A stretch of 64,000 nucleotides of DNA from Paenibacillus monticola (GCF_009664975.1 NZ_WJXB01000005.1:124001-188000); one strand, 5' to 3'. Positions 18,707 through 29,430 are shown, counted from the stretch's first letter. The notes: a model not told the origin generated them from the sequence alone. Program-made: numbers and translations.

Positions 18707-20707
18707 ATGAATAACAAATTCAAACGCCTTACTCAAGCTCTAGCATCTCAATCACTGCAGAAAAAAATGATGATCATCTTCTCCATCATGCTCATCATTC
18801 CAGTCGTCCTAGTGAGCTATTTTTCCTATTCCAGCTCCAAAAAGCAATTGGAACTTAAAATGCAGGAGTCTACCCGTTCAAGTGTCGAATTGCTACGCAT
18901 AACCATTGATCAGACAGTTTCTGCGGCAGCTCGTAATGTACAACAGCTTACCCAGCAAATAACATCAGGAGACATAGACGCCAAAAATCCTGCGACTAGG
19001 CACCTTATTGACTTATTCATGAAAGAGCATCCAGAGCTTGAAGTTATTACCTTAGGAAATGAGAATGGAGCATGGATGAAGTCACCCGATCCAGGTAAAC
19101 AAGACTATGATCCACGTAAAAGAGATTGGTATATATCCTCCCTCAGCAATACTAAAGAAGGCACAGTAATTGATCCCTATATAGCAACCACCACTGGAAA
19201 TTACAACTTGTATATTTCCGAGAGATTTTCAGATAATAACGGTGCGATGAATACCAGCTTAAATCTCAGCAAATTAGCAGTAACGATCAATAATATCAAA
19301 TTAGGTAAAGACGGATATATATTTATAGTAGACCGAAACCACGATTACGTTTCTCACCCTAATAAAAAAGCTGGTGTTGATGTACCTGGAAGTGTGATTT
19401 CCGCACTTGGCACTAGCACAAATGGTCCTGTTTCCTATACTGATCCTGATACAGGCAAAAGTATGCGTGGGTATTATACCACCGATGCTATTAGCGGATT
19501 TACTATTGTGGGAATCCTCTCTGTACAGGAATTCTCAGATGCCTCTGCTCCAATTTTGGTTAATGGATTAGTTGTACTAGGTATTTCACTTGTATTGGCC
19601 CTGATTCTGATGTTCTTCTACATCCGTGGCATTACCAGACCCATTATTAGCTTGAATCGTTCCGCTCGCCGCGTCACTGAGGGCTTCCTGAATGAACACA
19701 TACAAATTAACCGCACCGATGAAATCGGACAGCTAGCTGAGAACTATAATCTCATGGTGAATTCACTCCGTGAAATCGTTGTAGATATCTCAAACACCTC
19801 CAGTATGCTCGCATCCTCAAGCCAGGAGTTATCTTCTATAACCGAAGAAAACTCAAACGCAGTTGTTTACGTTACTGAGCTCGTTCAAGATTCTTCAAAT
19901 GGAGCCGAAACCCAAACGGCGGCCATGGTCGAAACATCACGGGCTATGGAGGAAATGTCCACAGGAATCCAAAAAATTGCCGAAGCTGCTGCTATGATCG
20001 TAGAGTCTTCAGGTGCGACCGAGCTGGATGTGAAGTCCGGAAGCCGCAAGGTAGAGCTTGTCAGTCAACAAATGGAGGCTATTCAAAAATCCACCCTTCA
20101 CTCATCAGAGCTGATTGGACAATTAAATGCATTGAACTCCAAAGTTTCTCAAATGAGCACATCTATTTCTAATATAGCTGTACAGACTAACCTATTATCC
20201 CTAAATGCAGGGATTGAGGCCGCACGTGCAGGTGAGCATGGTAAAGGATTTGCAGTTGTAGCAAGCGAAGTCCGGAAGCTGGCCGATCAGTCAAAGAAGA
20301 CTGTCGGCAATATCCAAGATACTATCGAGGAGATGACAGCGCTAATTAATCAGAGCTATGACGCTATCCATAACGGGGTTTCTGCAGATGTGATACTCGG
20401 TATCAAAGTGACCGACGAAGCCAAAGAAGCGTTCATTAGAATTGAGCATTCGACTACCAAAATCAATGGTCAGATCCATGACATCTCTGCCGTTACAGAA
20501 CAAATGTCAGCTGGCGCTGAAGAGATCGCTGCTTCGGTAATAGAAATATCTAGTATCTCACAAGCCACATCCGAATCCTTCCAAAGTGTAACTGCGGCAA
20601 CCGAACAGCAATTAGCCTCTATGGAAGAGATCTCCACATCTTCTACAGAGCTATCTCAGTTGGCAGGAGACCTACAGCATAAGATTGAACACTTTATTCT
20701 GGAATAA
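18707..20707 (+). CDS. Methyl-accepting chemotaxis protein
   Basis: 666-residue chemoreceptor. TM1 is at about 24-44, a double-Cache extracellular sensor (with KRDWYISSL and [12 protein letters not shown] segments) runs to about 285, TM2 is at about 285-308, then HAMP, then the signalling coiled coil whose hairpin tip is [23 protein letters not shown] preceded by AAGGGGG. Its ligand is unknown; small organic acids or amino acids are common for Cache sensors. Confidence 0.93.
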   Translation: MNNKFKRLTQALASQSLQKKMMIIFSIMLIIPVVLVSYFSYSSSKKQLELKMQESTRSSVELLRITIDQTVSAAARNVQQLTQQITSGDIDAKNPATRHLIDLFMKEHPELEVITLGNENGAWMKSPDPGKQDYDPRKRDWYISSLSNTKEGTVIDPYIATTTGNYNLYISERFSDNNGAMNTSLNLSKLAVTINNIKLGKDGYIFIVDRNHDYVSHPNKKAGVDVPGSVISALGTSTNGPVSYTDPDTGKSMRGYYTTDAISGFTIVGILSVQEFSDASAPILVNGLVVLGISLVLALILMFFYIRGITRPIISLNRSARRVTEGFLNEHIQINRTDEIGQLAENYNLMVNSLREIVVDISNTSSMLASSSQELSSITEENSNAVVYVTELVQDSSNGAETQTAAMVETSRAMEEMSTGIQKIAEAAAMIVESSGATELDVKSGSRKVELVSQQMEAIQKSTLHSSELIGQLNALNSKVSQMSTSISNIAVQTNLLSLNAGIEAARAGEHGKGFAVVASEVRKLADQSKKTVGNIQDTIEEMTALINQSYDAIHNGVSADVILGIKVTDEAKEAFIRIEHSTTKINGQIHDISAVTEQMSAGAEEIAASVIEISSISQATSESFQSVTAATEQQLASMEEISTSSTELSQLAGDLQHKIEHFILE

Positions 20708-20744
20708 TGGATTTCACTAAAAAACTGACTTCTATTCAACCCAT

Positions 20745-20795
20745 AAAAAGAAGCTTCATCAACAGCAAAGTAACTGTTGATAAAGCTTCTTTTTA
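20745..20795. terminator. Bidirectional terminator between chemoreceptor gene and proS
   Basis: Long stem pairing AAAAAGAAGCTT-ATCAACAG with CTGTTGAT-AAGCTTCTTTTT. The A-run and T-run flanks suit both convergent genes. Confidence 0.9.
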
Positions 20796-20813
20796 TGCTG
20801 AATGAATCGACTA

Positions 20814-22520
20814 CTACATAATATATCCCTCAATTCGCGAAATAGCTTCTGAAAGTTCGAGATTCTCCTTATTGTTGGTCCTCCGTTCAATATATTCAAC
20901 CCGGCCTTCTCCAGCGTCCTTGCCTACAATGACAGATAATGGGATACCAATCAGGCTAGAGTCTTTAAATTTAACCCCTGCTCGTTCATCTCTATCATCA
21001 AGCAGCGTCTCAATCCCCAATTCATTAAGCTGATGATACAGAGCTTCCGCGAGTTCTACTTGAACAAGGTCCTTAGTGGACATAAGCAAAATGTGCACCT
21101 GATAAGGTGCCAGTGCCACCGGCCAGATGATGCCATGATCATCATGGTTCTGTTCGACAACTGCCGCCAGCAGGCGTGAGATGCCGATACCATAACAACC
21201 CATAATCATTGGCTGGCTTTTACCTGAGGTATCCAAATAAGTTGCTCCGAGCTTCTCACTATATTTTGTACCTAGTTTAAATACATGCCCGATTTCAATG
21301 CCAAGATGGAATTCAAGACGGCCTTCTCCACAGTGTAGACAGGCTTCACCCTTTGTTACATTCCGAAAATCACCTATATGCGAAAGCTCAAAATCCCGAC
21401 CAGGCACAACATTGCGGATATGATAATCTTTCTGTCCGGCTCCGGCTATGCCGTGTGGCAAAGCCGCAACTGCAGCATCTACCAGTACCGTTAGTGCCAG
21501 TCCGACAGGACCAACAAATCCACTCTCTACCCCTGACATCTGTTTCACTGACTCATAATCGGCTAAGCTAATATCGGCAACCCCAAGATATTTTCCCACC
21601 TTAAGCTCATTTACCTCATGATCCCCTCTAACCAGAACAGCAAAGATTTTCTCGCCACCCTGATAAATTAACGTTTTGATCACTTGCTCTGGTTGAATCT
21701 GTAACTCCTGCTTCAGTTGATCAATGGTACGCAGGCCTGGAGTATGAAATTTAGTGATTGGCAACAGCTCAAGGTTAGGCTCCTGTGTACTATAGGCCAA
21801 TGCCTCCGCCTGCTCCAAATTAGCCGCATAGTCACATGAGGTACAGGCAACAATCGTATCCTCTCCAATATCGGCTAGAGCCATAAATTCATGGCTTCCC
21901 CCTTCCCCCCCTATGGCCCCGGAGTCCGCATACACGGACCGAAACTGCAAATCGCAACGGCTGAATATCCGCCGATAGGCATTGAACATTGTCCAATAAG
22001 ATTCATCAAGACCTTCCCAGGACGTATCGAATGAATAGGCATCCTTCATCAAAAATTCTCTGCCCCGCAGCAGTCCTGAACGTGGACGCCGCTCGTCGCG
22101 GAACTTGGTTTGAATTTGGTACAGAGTAACTGGCAACTTTCGATACGAGGTTATCTCATCCCGCACTAAAGAAGTTACTACTTCTTCATGGGTAGGCCCT
22201 AGTATAAATTCCCGATCATGCCGGTCTTGAAAGCTCATCAGCTCCTTGCCATATACCTCATAGCGACCCGACTCTTTCCACAGCTCAGCAGGCTGCATTG
22301 TGGGCATGAGAATCTCCTGCGCCCCTGCCCTGTCCATTTCCTCCCGTACAAGGCTTTCGATCTTCCGTAGAACACGCCGACCGAGCGGCAGGTATGTATA
22401 AACTCCAGCAGCCAGCTGACGGATATACCCTGCTCGCAGCAGCAACTGGTGATTTATCGTCTCTGCCTCCGCAGGAGCCTCACGCAGTGTGTTTAACAAC
22501 AGTTTACTTTGGCGCATCAT
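20814..22520 (-). CDS. proS: Prolyl-tRNA synthetase (bacterial type)
   Basis: 568-residue class II synthetase charging tRNA-Pro. The N-terminal catalytic half holds motif 2 (KFRDERRPRSGLLRGREF), an editing insertion domain follows (about 230-400), then motif 3 (GCYGIGISRLL) and the C-terminal anticodon-binding domain (about 470-568). This is the bacterial architecture with the insertion. ATG at 22520. Expression is expected to be controlled by the T-box leader immediately upstream. Confidence 0.97.
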   Translation of the reverse strand: MMRQSKLLLNTLREAPAEAETINHQLLLRAGYIRQLAAGVYTYLPLGRRVLRKIESLVREEMDRAGAQEILMPTMQPAELWKESGRYEVYGKELMSFQDRHDREFILGPTHEEVVTSLVRDEITSYRKLPVTLYQIQTKFRDERRPRSGLLRGREFLMKDAYSFDTSWEGLDESYWTMFNAYRRIFSRCDLQFRSVYADSGAIGGEGGSHEFMALADIGEDTIVACTSCDYAANLEQAEALAYSTQEPNLELLPITKFHTPGLRTIDQLKQELQIQPEQVIKTLIYQGGEKIFAVLVRGDHEVNELKVGKYLGVADISLADYESVKQMSGVESGFVGPVGLALTVLVDAAVAALPHGIAGAGQKDYHIRNVVPGRDFELSHIGDFRNVTKGEACLHCGEGRLEFHLGIEIGHVFKLGTKYSEKLGATYLDTSGKSQPMIMGCYGIGISRLLAAVVEQNHDDHGIIWPVALAPYQVHILLMSTKDLVQVELAEALYHQLNELGIETLLDDRDERAGVKFKDSSLIGIPLSVIVGKDAGEGRVEYIERRTNNKENLELSEAISRIEGYIM

Positions 22521-22579
22521 TAGCGACCTCCCCTATGTTCATAACCTTCAACGAATCCATACCCATTACTCAAAACACA

Positions 22580-22815
22580 AAAAGACACATTCGTCAGGGA
22601 CGAATGTGTCGTGATACCACCCTAGTTCAACCACCAATATAATTATTGGCAGTCCTCAATCGAATAACGGCCGATACCGGTAGCGGTTATACTCTCTTGC
22701 GCTACAGCTTCCAAGGCAGGGTACCCTTCACTCGCTCCTGAGGGACCTTTCAGCCGGTGAGCCCCTTCTCTGTCCTAGCGATTCTTGAACGGTAAATCCT
22801 TAGTCAATGCTTTTT
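22580..22815 (-). promoter_or_regulatory. T-box riboswitch leader of proS
   Basis: The conserved T-box AGGGTGGTATCACG lies at 22610-22623 on the minus strand. It is followed by a terminator hairpin (22584-22609, ACACATTCGT stem) and a short T-run. Upstream, the Stem I-like region contains GGCTGAAAGG and a GGAC/GTCC pairing. Uncharged tRNA would stabilise the antiterminator and let proS be transcribed. Proline codons (CCC/CCT) occur just after the GAAAGG element, but I cannot fix the specifier without folding. Confidence 0.88.
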
Positions 22816-22834
22816 GAATATAAATAATGTATTT

Positions 22835-22863
22835 AATCTATATGATTCTGTTGATTACGTCAA
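22835..22863 (-). promoter_or_regulatory. Candidate promoter of the proS leader
   Basis: On the minus strand TTGACG (22863-22858) is followed after 17 bp by TAGATT (22840-22835). Transcription would begin just before the T-box leader. The -10 is a weak match. Confidence 0.5.
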
Positions 22864-23020
22864 GGCATGATTAGATCGTGATAATTATCAAATCTATATA
22901 AAATGTATTCATTTTTATAGATTTAAAGCTAATGATGTATATAATTTTTCCATATTTCTATTTTACTATTGTGAATATAGAAAGAAAAGAAATGAATTGC
23001 CAACTAGGGGGAACCTTTAA

Positions 23021-23203
23021 ATGAACCATCTAAAAAAAACTACTGCCTACCACGTATCCTTTCGAATACCACAGAAACCACTGTTGATTATCTCATCAAT
23101 GATGCCCATCCCGTTTGGCCTACTTGCTGGGTGCTTCTCTATAACAAGTGAAAACTCACTACATACCCTATCGGAGGTAGATCTTAATGAAAAAGCTAAC
23201 TAA
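23021..23203 (+). pseudogene. Decayed N-terminal fragment of a chemoreceptor
   Basis: A 60-codon open frame with a good SD (AGGGGG) whose peptide resembles the N-terminus and TM1 of the intact chemoreceptor at 18707: both begin MN, share a QK before a hydrophobic run with IIS/IFS, IP and CFS/YFS. The leader upstream is also similar (ATTCATTTTTATAGATT against CTTCATTTTTGTAGATT). No Cache, HAMP or signalling sequence follows; the frame ends 17 bases inside the next gene. I read it as the stub of a lost paralogue, although a short leader peptide cannot be excluded. Confidence 0.55.
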
Positions 23204-25295
23204 TCTTTCCTTATCCGCTAAACTAGTGTCCATAGTCGTTCTGTTGCTTATTGTTACGTTCACTTCTATCATCTTGTTTAATTTAAAGCAACTACGGTCA
23301 GTTAGTATCGAGAATAGTGGGCTGCAATCCTGGTCAGCTGGTGATGAATATTCCGAAAGTCTCCAGAACAAACTAGTCAATTTAAGAGGCACCTTGCAAA
23401 CACTCTCAACTACACTTCAGGAAGTCCAAGCACAACATTCACTAACTCGAGATGAAGTCGTTGGTTTACTACAGAGTACATTAAAGGTAAACACTAACCT
23501 CTCTGGACTATATATGGCTTGGGAACCTAACGCATTTGACGGAAACGATAAGGCTTTGGCAAAAAGTAATGCCTACACGGATGCCACAGGAAGATTCATT
23601 GCATCAGTTAACATCGATAAAGACCAGTTCACCATCACAGCACTTGGTGATCTAAGTACGCCAGGGTTAGCAGATTACTATCTAAAACCTAAAGAAACCA
23701 AAAAGTTCAATGTCATTAAACCGACCAACTACGGAACTGCAGATGCGCCATCTCTATTCTCCTCAGTCACATTTCCAATCCTGGACAAGGACGGGAATTT
23801 CCTAGGGATTATAGGCACCGGGCTCCCATTAGCTGATTTGCAGACACAGGCAGAAGCCTTTAAGATGGAAGCCGGTTATGTAACACTAATTGCTCAAGAT
23901 GGAAGCTACGCTGCTAACGCCGCTAATCCAGATTTGTTAGCGAAACCTTATGTTGACACTCCTGAAAAAACTGCACTTTGGGCTGATCTTCAAGTAGGGA
24001 ACCCAGTCAGCGCTTATACTCAGGAACCAGATGGTGAACGTGTAATGCGCTCCATCAGACCATTCGACTTAGAAGCAAACGGAGAACATTGGTATGTAGA
24101 AACTGTCATTCCTGAAAGTTTTATCAATCAAACATACAATGATAGCCGCTTGATCTCATTGCTGATCACCCTTGGAGCGTTACTACTGCTAAGTGCATTA
24201 ATCACACTAGTAATCCGCTTGTGGGTAGTGCGGCCACTTGCAAAATTCGGTGAGAAGATGAAGCTGATGGCTGATGGCGACTTAACACAGACCATACAGG
24301 TCAAAGGAAGAGATGAGTTCAGCCAATTAGCAGGCCATTTCAATGAAATGACCACCAAATTGAAATCCATGTTCCATTCCATAAATGAATTGGCACTGAC
24401 CGTTGGGGCAACTTCCCAGCAGCTTACCTCCAGTTCGGAGCAGACGGGCAAAGCCTCTGAGTCGATTGCTGAAGCCATTCAAGATGTTGCACAGGGTGCA
24501 GAAACGCAATATCGACACTCCGGTGAAACTGTTAAGGAAATCATGGAGATGACATTAGGCATAAAACGGATTGCTGAATCATCGCTGACCGCTTCAGCTT
24601 CAGCAAATGTCGCTTCGAGTCAGACAAGAACAGGGAGTGTAAAGGTTCAGCAAGCTATTACTCAAATGGGCTCGATGAAGCAAGCCGCTGACCATTCTGA
24701 ACAAGCGCTTCGCATACTTGGAACCAAGTCGGAAGAAATCGGTGGAATCGTTGGCTTAATTACAACCATCAGTCAACAAACAAACCTGTTGGCCCTCAAT
24801 GCAGCCATTGAGGCAGCGCGGGTTGGAGAACACGGCAGAGGTTTCGGTGTGGTTGCAGACGAGGTACGGAAGTTGGCAGATCAGACGAAACAAGCAGCCA
24901 CTCAAATAGCCGAGCTCATTAGTGAAATTAAGGATGGAACGGGCAATGCCATCCGCAATATGAGCGTCGGTACCGAAGAAATGAACAAAGGTGTGAATAT
25001 CGTTGTAGAAAGTGGACAGCTATTTCAGTCCATAATGGTTGAAATTGAACGTGTTAATGATCAAATTCAAGAAGTATCCTCAGCTTCAGAGCAGATGTCA
25101 GCTAGCTCTCAGCAGGTCTCTACATCCGTTGAACAACTAACCGTAATCGCTAGTGATGCGATGGAGAACTCGAGTAGTGTCGCCGCAGCAGCAGAAGAAC
25201 AGTTGGCCACCATGGAAGAGATTTCTTCCTCTTCGGAATCACTTTCTCATATGGTTCAAGAGCTGCTTGATAAACTATCCAAGTTCAAGATCTAA
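23187..25295 (+). CDS. Methyl-accepting chemotaxis protein
   Basis: 702 residues. TM1 at about 13-33, a Cache sensor (about 40-310, with LSGLYMAWEPNAFDG and FPILDKDGNFLGIIGTG), TM2 at about 315-338, HAMP, and a signalling domain with the tip EAARVGEHGRGFGVVADEVR. ATG preceded by CGGAGG. It differs from the receptor at 18707 in its sensor, so the two probably detect different ligands. Terminator at 25301-25344. Confidence 0.93.
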   Translation: MKKLTNLSLSAKLVSIVVLLLIVTFTSIILFNLKQLRSVSIENSGLQSWSAGDEYSESLQNKLVNLRGTLQTLSTTLQEVQAQHSLTRDEVVGLLQSTLKVNTNLSGLYMAWEPNAFDGNDKALAKSNAYTDATGRFIASVNIDKDQFTITALGDLSTPGLADYYLKPKETKKFNVIKPTNYGTADAPSLFSSVTFPILDKDGNFLGIIGTGLPLADLQTQAEAFKMEAGYVTLIAQDGSYAANAANPDLLAKPYVDTPEKTALWADLQVGNPVSAYTQEPDGERVMRSIRPFDLEANGEHWYVETVIPESFINQTYNDSRLISLLITLGALLLLSALITLVIRLWVVRPLAKFGEKMKLMADGDLTQTIQVKGRDEFSQLAGHFNEMTTKLKSMFHSINELALTVGATSQQLTSSSEQTGKASESIAEAIQDVAQGAETQYRHSGETVKEIMEMTLGIKRIAESSLTASASANVASSQTRTGSVKVQQAITQMGSMKQAADHSEQALRILGTKSEEIGGIVGLITTISQQTNLLALNAAIEAARVGEHGRGFGVVADEVRKLADQTKQAATQIAELISEIKDGTGNAIRNMSVGTEEMNKGVNIVVESGQLFQSIMVEIERVNDQIQEVSSASEQMSASSQQVSTSVEQLTVIASDAMENSSSVAAAAEEQLATMEEISSSSESLSHMVQELLDKLSKFKI

Positions 25296-25300
25296 AAAAC

Positions 25301-25344
25301 AAAAAATCCGTTTCACCAGCAGCAGCTGTTGAGACGGATTTTTT
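25301..25344. terminator. Terminator after the second chemoreceptor gene
   Basis: Stem AAAAATCCGTTTC paired with GAGACGGATTTTTT, with T-run on the plus strand and A-run on the minus side; lies between this gene and convergent gltD. Confidence 0.85.
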
Positions 25345-25364
25345 GGTTATATTTATAGCTACAC

Positions 25365-26852
25365 CTAAATGAGTACAGTCGAACCCATCAGGAATTTGTC
25401 CACTTCACGAGCAGCTTCGCGTCCTTCATTGATTGCCCACACTACAAGGCTTTGTCCACGCCGCATATCACCAGCTGCAAATACCTTGTCTACGTTAGTG
25501 TTGAATTTGCCATAGCGCGCCTTCACATTCGTACGACGATTTGTATCCAGCTTTAACTCTTGAATAATTTCCTGTTCCGGTCCGTCGAAGCCAATTGCGA
25601 TCAGCGCCAACTGGGCTGGGTACACAGCTTCAGTTCCAGGGACGGGCTGATAGATCTTACGGCCTGTCTCATCCACGATACGACGGATTTGCACAGTATG
25701 CAGCTCCTTCAAATTGCCCTCATCATCACCGACAAACTTGGTAGTCATGATAGAGAATTCACGCGGGTCGTCGCCAAAAAGAGCTTTGGCTTCTTGTTGT
25801 GCATAATCAAGCGTGTATACATTAGGGAATTGCGGCCAAGGATTAGCAATAGGATCACGCTCAAGGGGGGCTTTATCATGTGTCCCGAACTGTGTGATGC
25901 TGCTGCAACCATGACGAAGCGCCGTAGCCACACAGTCAGAACCCGTATCTCCGCCACCAAGAACGATAACATCCTTGCCTGCTGCATTTATATAGTTTCC
26001 ATCTTCAAGGTTCGAATTCAGATAGCTCTTGATCGTATCGGTCAAGTAGTCCATAGCATACGTTACACCTTTAAGTTCACTACCCTCTACATTGAAGCGG
26101 CGCGCCTTCGTTGCTCCACCACACAGAACGACAGCATCGAATTGATCTACCAGCTGTTGAGCCGGTATGTCTTTGCCGATTTCCGTGTTCACTACAAAGT
26201 TAACACCTTCTGCAGCCAGCAGATCCACACGCCGCTGCACAACTCTCTTGTCCAGCTTCATAGTTGGAATGCCGTAAGTCAATAAACCGCCGAGACGGTC
26301 GCTGCGTTCATATACAGTCACAGTATGTCCAGCCTTGTTCAATTGCGCTGCAGCTGCCAATCCTGCAGGACCTGAACCCACAATCGCAATAGTCTTGCCA
26401 GTACGTTTCTCAGGCGGTGCAGGTACGACCCAACCTTCTTCGAAACCTTTATCTATGATAGCCAATTCAATCGTCTTGATTGTAACTGGCTGACCGATCA
26501 GTCCCACTGTACATGAGCCTTCACAAGGTGCTGGGCAGATACTGCCCGTGAATTCGGGAAAATTATTCGTCTTATGCAGACGCTCCAGCGCTTCCTTCCA
26601 CAATCCGCGATAAACCAGATTGTTCCATTCCGGGATCAGATTGTGCACCGGGCAGCCAGAGGTGCCCCCTTCCATATCGATACCGGTATGGCAATAAGGA
26701 GTTCCGCAATCCATACAACGCGCACCCTGTGTTTGAAGCTCTTCTTCGGATAAGTGATGGTGGAACTCTTCCCAATCCTTAACGCGCTGCTCAGGATCCC
26801 GATCACCTGGGAGCTGTCGTTTATACTCCATAAATCCAGTAGGTGTAGACAT
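25365..26852 (-). CDS. gltD: Glutamate synthase small subunit
   Basis: 495-residue NADPH- and FAD-binding subunit of GOGAT, feeding electrons to the large subunit for glutamate formation from glutamine and 2-oxoglutarate. N-terminal cysteine-rich Fe-S region ([28 protein letters not shown]), FAD site ([12 protein letters not shown]) and NADPH site ([10 protein letters not shown]). ATG at 26852 is preceded by GGGGGAT; an upstream in-frame start adds an unlikely extension. The large-subunit gene is not adjacent, so either it lies elsewhere or this is a stand-alone GltD-like oxidoreductase. Confidence 0.9.
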   Translation of the reverse strand: MSTPTGFMEYKRQLPGDRDPEQRVKDWEEFHHHLSEEELQTQGARCMDCGTPYCHTGIDMEGGTSGCPVHNLIPEWNNLVYRGLWKEALERLHKTNNFPEFTGSICPAPCEGSCTVGLIGQPVTIKTIELAIIDKGFEEGWVVPAPPEKRTGKTIAIVGSGPAGLAAAAQLNKAGHTVTVYERSDRLGGLLTYGIPTMKLDKRVVQRRVDLLAAEGVNFVVNTEIGKDIPAQQLVDQFDAVVLCGGATKARRFNVEGSELKGVTYAMDYLTDTIKSYLNSNLEDGNYINAAGKDVIVLGGGDTGSDCVATALRHGCSSITQFGTHDKAPLERDPIANPWPQFPNVYTLDYAQQEAKALFGDDPREFSIMTTKFVGDDEGNLKELHTVQIRRIVDETGRKIYQPVPGTEAVYPAQLALIAIGFDGPEQEIIQELKLDTNRRTNVKARYGKFNTNVDKVFAAGDMRRGQSLVVWAINEGREAAREVDKFLMGSTVLI

Positions 26853-27052
26853 ATTTACGTATCCCCCATCCGTTCTCTTCATGTGATGTATAGTACATTG
26901 TAACATAATGCGGCAGGATCATGTCGTGAACAGCGCAATTAAGTACCTGTACATTCTATACTTTTAAATGCATTATCATTTCTAATTTTAATTATATTAG
27001 CATTCATCACTTTTGCACAGTAATGGATTAATCTACTGATTTTTTGTACTAT

Positions 27053-27568
27053 TTAACATGTTGTGTCAGAAGTTCTCTTTTCCGTACGATTATACACGAG
27101 AAAACGGTAATCATACGGGTTTTTATCGTCGCGAATCCCCATCTTATTGGAAATCTCCTGCCATTGACTCCAGTCAATATTAGGAAATAGCGTATCTCCA
27201 GCAAAATCCTGCTCGATCTGAGTCACGATCAGCTTATCTGCATAAGGCAGCATCATCCTGTAGATCTCCGCGCCACCGATAACCATCAGTTCATCAGCTT
27301 TCTGCCCCTCACTGAGAGCCTCCTGCAGCGTGTGTATAACCTCCGCACCCTCAGGAGCAAAGCTCGTATCCCGCGTCATAACCAGGCTCGTCCTGCCCTT
27401 AAGGGGCTTCCCACCGAGAGAGTCCCAGGTTTTGCGACCCATCAGCATTCTTTTACCTAATGTCTCCGCTTTAAAGAAGGCAAAATCCCGAGGCAAATGC
27501 CAAGGCATATCATTATCTTTACCAATCACACCATTAGAGCCCATCGCCCAAATCAAGCTTATACTCAT
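27053..27568 (-). CDS. dfrA: Dihydrofolate reductase
   Basis: About 171 residues; reduces dihydrofolate to tetrahydrofolate with NADPH. The substrate loop GVIGKDNDMPWHLPRD carries the catalytic Asp/Trp region, followed by GRKTWDSLGGKPLKGR and VIGGAEIYRMMLP for NADPH binding. The start is uncertain between GTG 27580 and ATG 27568; the ATG gives the usual N-terminus (MSISLIWAMG). It follows thyA by 62 bp, the normal thyA-dfrA operon, which regenerates the folate consumed by thymidylate synthesis. Confidence 0.95.
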   Translation of the reverse strand: MSISLIWAMGSNGVIGKDNDMPWHLPRDFAFFKAETLGKRMLMGRKTWDSLGGKPLKGRTSLVMTRDTSFAPEGAEVIHTLQEALSEGQKADELMVIGGAEIYRMMLPYADKLIVTQIEQDFAGDTLFPNIDWSQWQEISNKMGIRDDKNPYDYRFLVYNRTEKRTSDTTC

Positions 27569-27630
27569 CTCATTGCCCACTCTCTCCGAAATTTATCCAT
27601 ACACATTTCACAAGAGATAATCCTGTCTTA

Positions 27631-28425
27631 CTATATCGCTACTGGCGCTTTGATCGCCGGATGATAGACGTAATCTGTAAATGCAAAATCATCGAAGTTG
27701 TAGTCAAAAATAGAATCAGGCTTTCGGCTTATAACCAGCTTTGGCAGTTCATAAGGCTCTCTCGTTAATTGAGTTGCCACCTGCTCGAGATGATTGGTAT
27801 AAATGTGCACATCTCCACCCGACCAGATGAATTCACCTACCTCAAGTCCGGTTTGCTGCGCGACCATATGGGTCAGTAGGGCATAACTGGCAATGTTGAA
27901 AGGCAACCCCAAAAAGGAGTCCACGGAGCGCATTGTCAGCATACAGGAAAGTTTGCCGTCTGCTACATAGAACTGAAATACAAAATGGCAAGGCGGTAGC
28001 TTCATCTGGTCAATCTCGCCAACATTCCAGGCACTGACGATATGACGCCGCGAATCCGGATTGTTCTTGATGGCTTCGATCACATTCGTAATTTGGTCGA
28101 TATGGCGACCGTCGGCACTCTCCCAAGCTCGCCACTGTGATCCGTATACCGGTCCCAGTTCACCGTTCTCGTCAGCCCATTCATCCCAGATGGATACACC
28201 ATTTGCCTTTAAATAAGCAGTATTCGTCTCACCCTTCAGGAACCACAGTAGCTCATGCACAACTGATTTCAGATGAATACGTTTAGTAGTCATTAGTGGA
28301 AAACCCTCAGCCAGATCAAACCGAAGCTGGCGACCAAAGACAGAGTAAGTACCAGTTCCTGTCCGGTCACTTTTTGCACTGCCATGATCCAATATATCCT
28401 GAAGTAACTCTAAATATTTACGCAA
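27631..28425 (-). CDS. thyA: Thymidylate synthase
   Basis: 264 residues, the same length as E. coli ThyA; methylates dUMP to dTMP with methylene-THF. Visible motifs are the Arg loop DRTGTGT, the catalytic Cys in [10 protein letters not shown], and [13 protein letters not shown] choose the TTG at 28425 ([12 protein letters not shown]), nine bases after GAGGAG, because it matches the family N-terminus; the longer open frame adds 26 unrelated residues. A candidate promoter lies at 28488-28460 (TTACAC, 17 bp, TAAACT). Confidence 0.95.
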   Translation of the reverse strand: MRKYLELLQDILDHGSAKSDRTGTGTYSVFGRQLRFDLAEGFPLMTTKRIHLKSVVHELLWFLKGETNTAYLKANGVSIWDEWADENGELGPVYGSQWRAWESADGRHIDQITNVIEAIKNNPDSRRHIVSAWNVGEIDQMKLPPCHFVFQFYVADGKLSCMLTMRSVDSFLGLPFNIASYALLTHMVAQQTGLEVGEFIWSGGDVHIYTNHLEQVATQLTREPYELPKLVISRKPDSIFDYNFDDFAFTDYVYHPAIKAPVAI

Positions 28426-28508
28426 CGGGCAACGCTCCTCTATCCTATTTTCTTTTATCAGTTTACCATGACCTTGCAGTCTGTGTAACCTTACACTCAG
28501 CATATCCG

Positions 28509-28552
28509 CAAAAAATCAGCAGCATGCATTTGTGCTGCATACTGCTGATTCA
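28509..28552 (-). terminator. Terminator of the DUF4259 gene pair
   Basis: On the minus strand AATCAGCAG pairs with CTGCTGATT around an inner GC stem, followed by TTTTTT. It separates the small accessory genes from thyA. Confidence 0.8.
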
Positions 28553-28569
28553 TAAGTTGGCTAATGTAC

Positions 28570-28856
28570 TCAATTATACTTAGGCTGACCCAACCATACT
28601 TCGGTAGCGTATTTTACCGTTATCAGACCGTTATTTTCCAGAAGAGCAAATCGTTCTTTATGCTTATCGCGGAAAGATTCGAACCATTCCTCATTCTCTT
28701 CAGGCGATTCCATACCAGAATTATTCGCTCCCCAATATCAGCAACAACTCCTTGACTGACATCGGTTGCATCAATAATGTATTTACAGGCACTTGACGAG
28801 TACGGCAAGCGATATTTGGCATAGCTTAGAACTTTTTCTCGTGACATAGAAGACAT
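28570..28856 (-). pseudogene. Frameshifted hypothetical gene
   Basis: A strong SD (AAAGGAGG) precedes ATG 28856. The first frame reads about 40 coherent residues and then drifts to a stop at 28623. The other frame continues as coding-like sequence (GMESPEENEEWFESFRDKHK, then ENNGLITVKYATEVWLGQP) to TGA at 28570. One missing base near the G4 run at 28730-28733 would join them into one protein of about 95 residues. The gene is 13 bp after the DUF4259 gene and shares its terminator. I do not recognise a domain. It is either a real mutation or an assembly error. Confidence 0.75.
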
Positions 28857-28869
28857 TACTAGGCCTCCT

Positions 28870-29283
28870 TTAAATGGTCGACAGGCGACCTTCCAGTTCT
28901 CTAACCACTTTTAGCCACTCAGCAAATTCATCCGAATCTTCCCATAATTCCTTTAACTCAGAGTCTGTTTTAATTCTTTTAACCGCTATTTTGGCGGCTT
29001 CGATTAGACCCTCACCTTGACCTGCATACAATTTAATCCATCCATCCAAACCTTCCACATATATGTTTTTATTCCTGATTTCCACGCCCGGTTTACCCTG
29101 TAAAGCTGCGACAATCTCGATTGCACCTAGACCATTTGATGATAAATCCGCTTCTATATAATCTGCTTTAATCACATTATCAAGCGTTGCTTCAATAAAA
29201 TCTAAGCCCTTCGTTTCCAATAATTCCGCTTTCCAATCCAATACATCATCGTTCTCAAAAATCCCATAACCCCATGATCCCAT
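28870..29283 (-). CDS. DUF4259-like protein
   Basis: 137 residues beginning MGSWGYGIFENDDVLDW, the characteristic opening of DUF4259 proteins, with a conserved internal GLGAIEIVAALQGKPG segment. No signal peptide or membrane segment. ATG 29283 lies 9 bases after GGAG. Function is unknown; such small soluble proteins are often found in variable, immunity-like gene neighbourhoods. It leads a two-gene unit with the frameshifted gene. Confidence 0.7.
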   Translation of the reverse strand: MGSWGYGIFENDDVLDWKAELLETKGLDFIEATLDNVIKADYIEADLSSNGLGAIEIVAALQGKPGVEIRNKNIYVEGLDGWIKLYAGQGEGLIEAAKIAVKRIKTDSELKELWEDSDEFAEWLKVVRELEGRLSTI

Positions 29284-29430
29284 AACAGCACACTCCATTT
29301 CATTAATTTATTATTGATGTTATGTGGTTTGGCTTAATTCCATCTTCTGTTCTGTACGCCGCTATTCCATATTGTTAATATAATCTATGTATTGCAGATT
29401 ATCTATAAAAGATGCTTAGCCTATACAGCA

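Noticed and set aside
25560..26285. 241-codon open frame on the plus strand opposite gltD
   Set aside because: Shadow of gltD with no recognisable motif; gltD is well supported by Fe-S, FAD and NADPH motifs.
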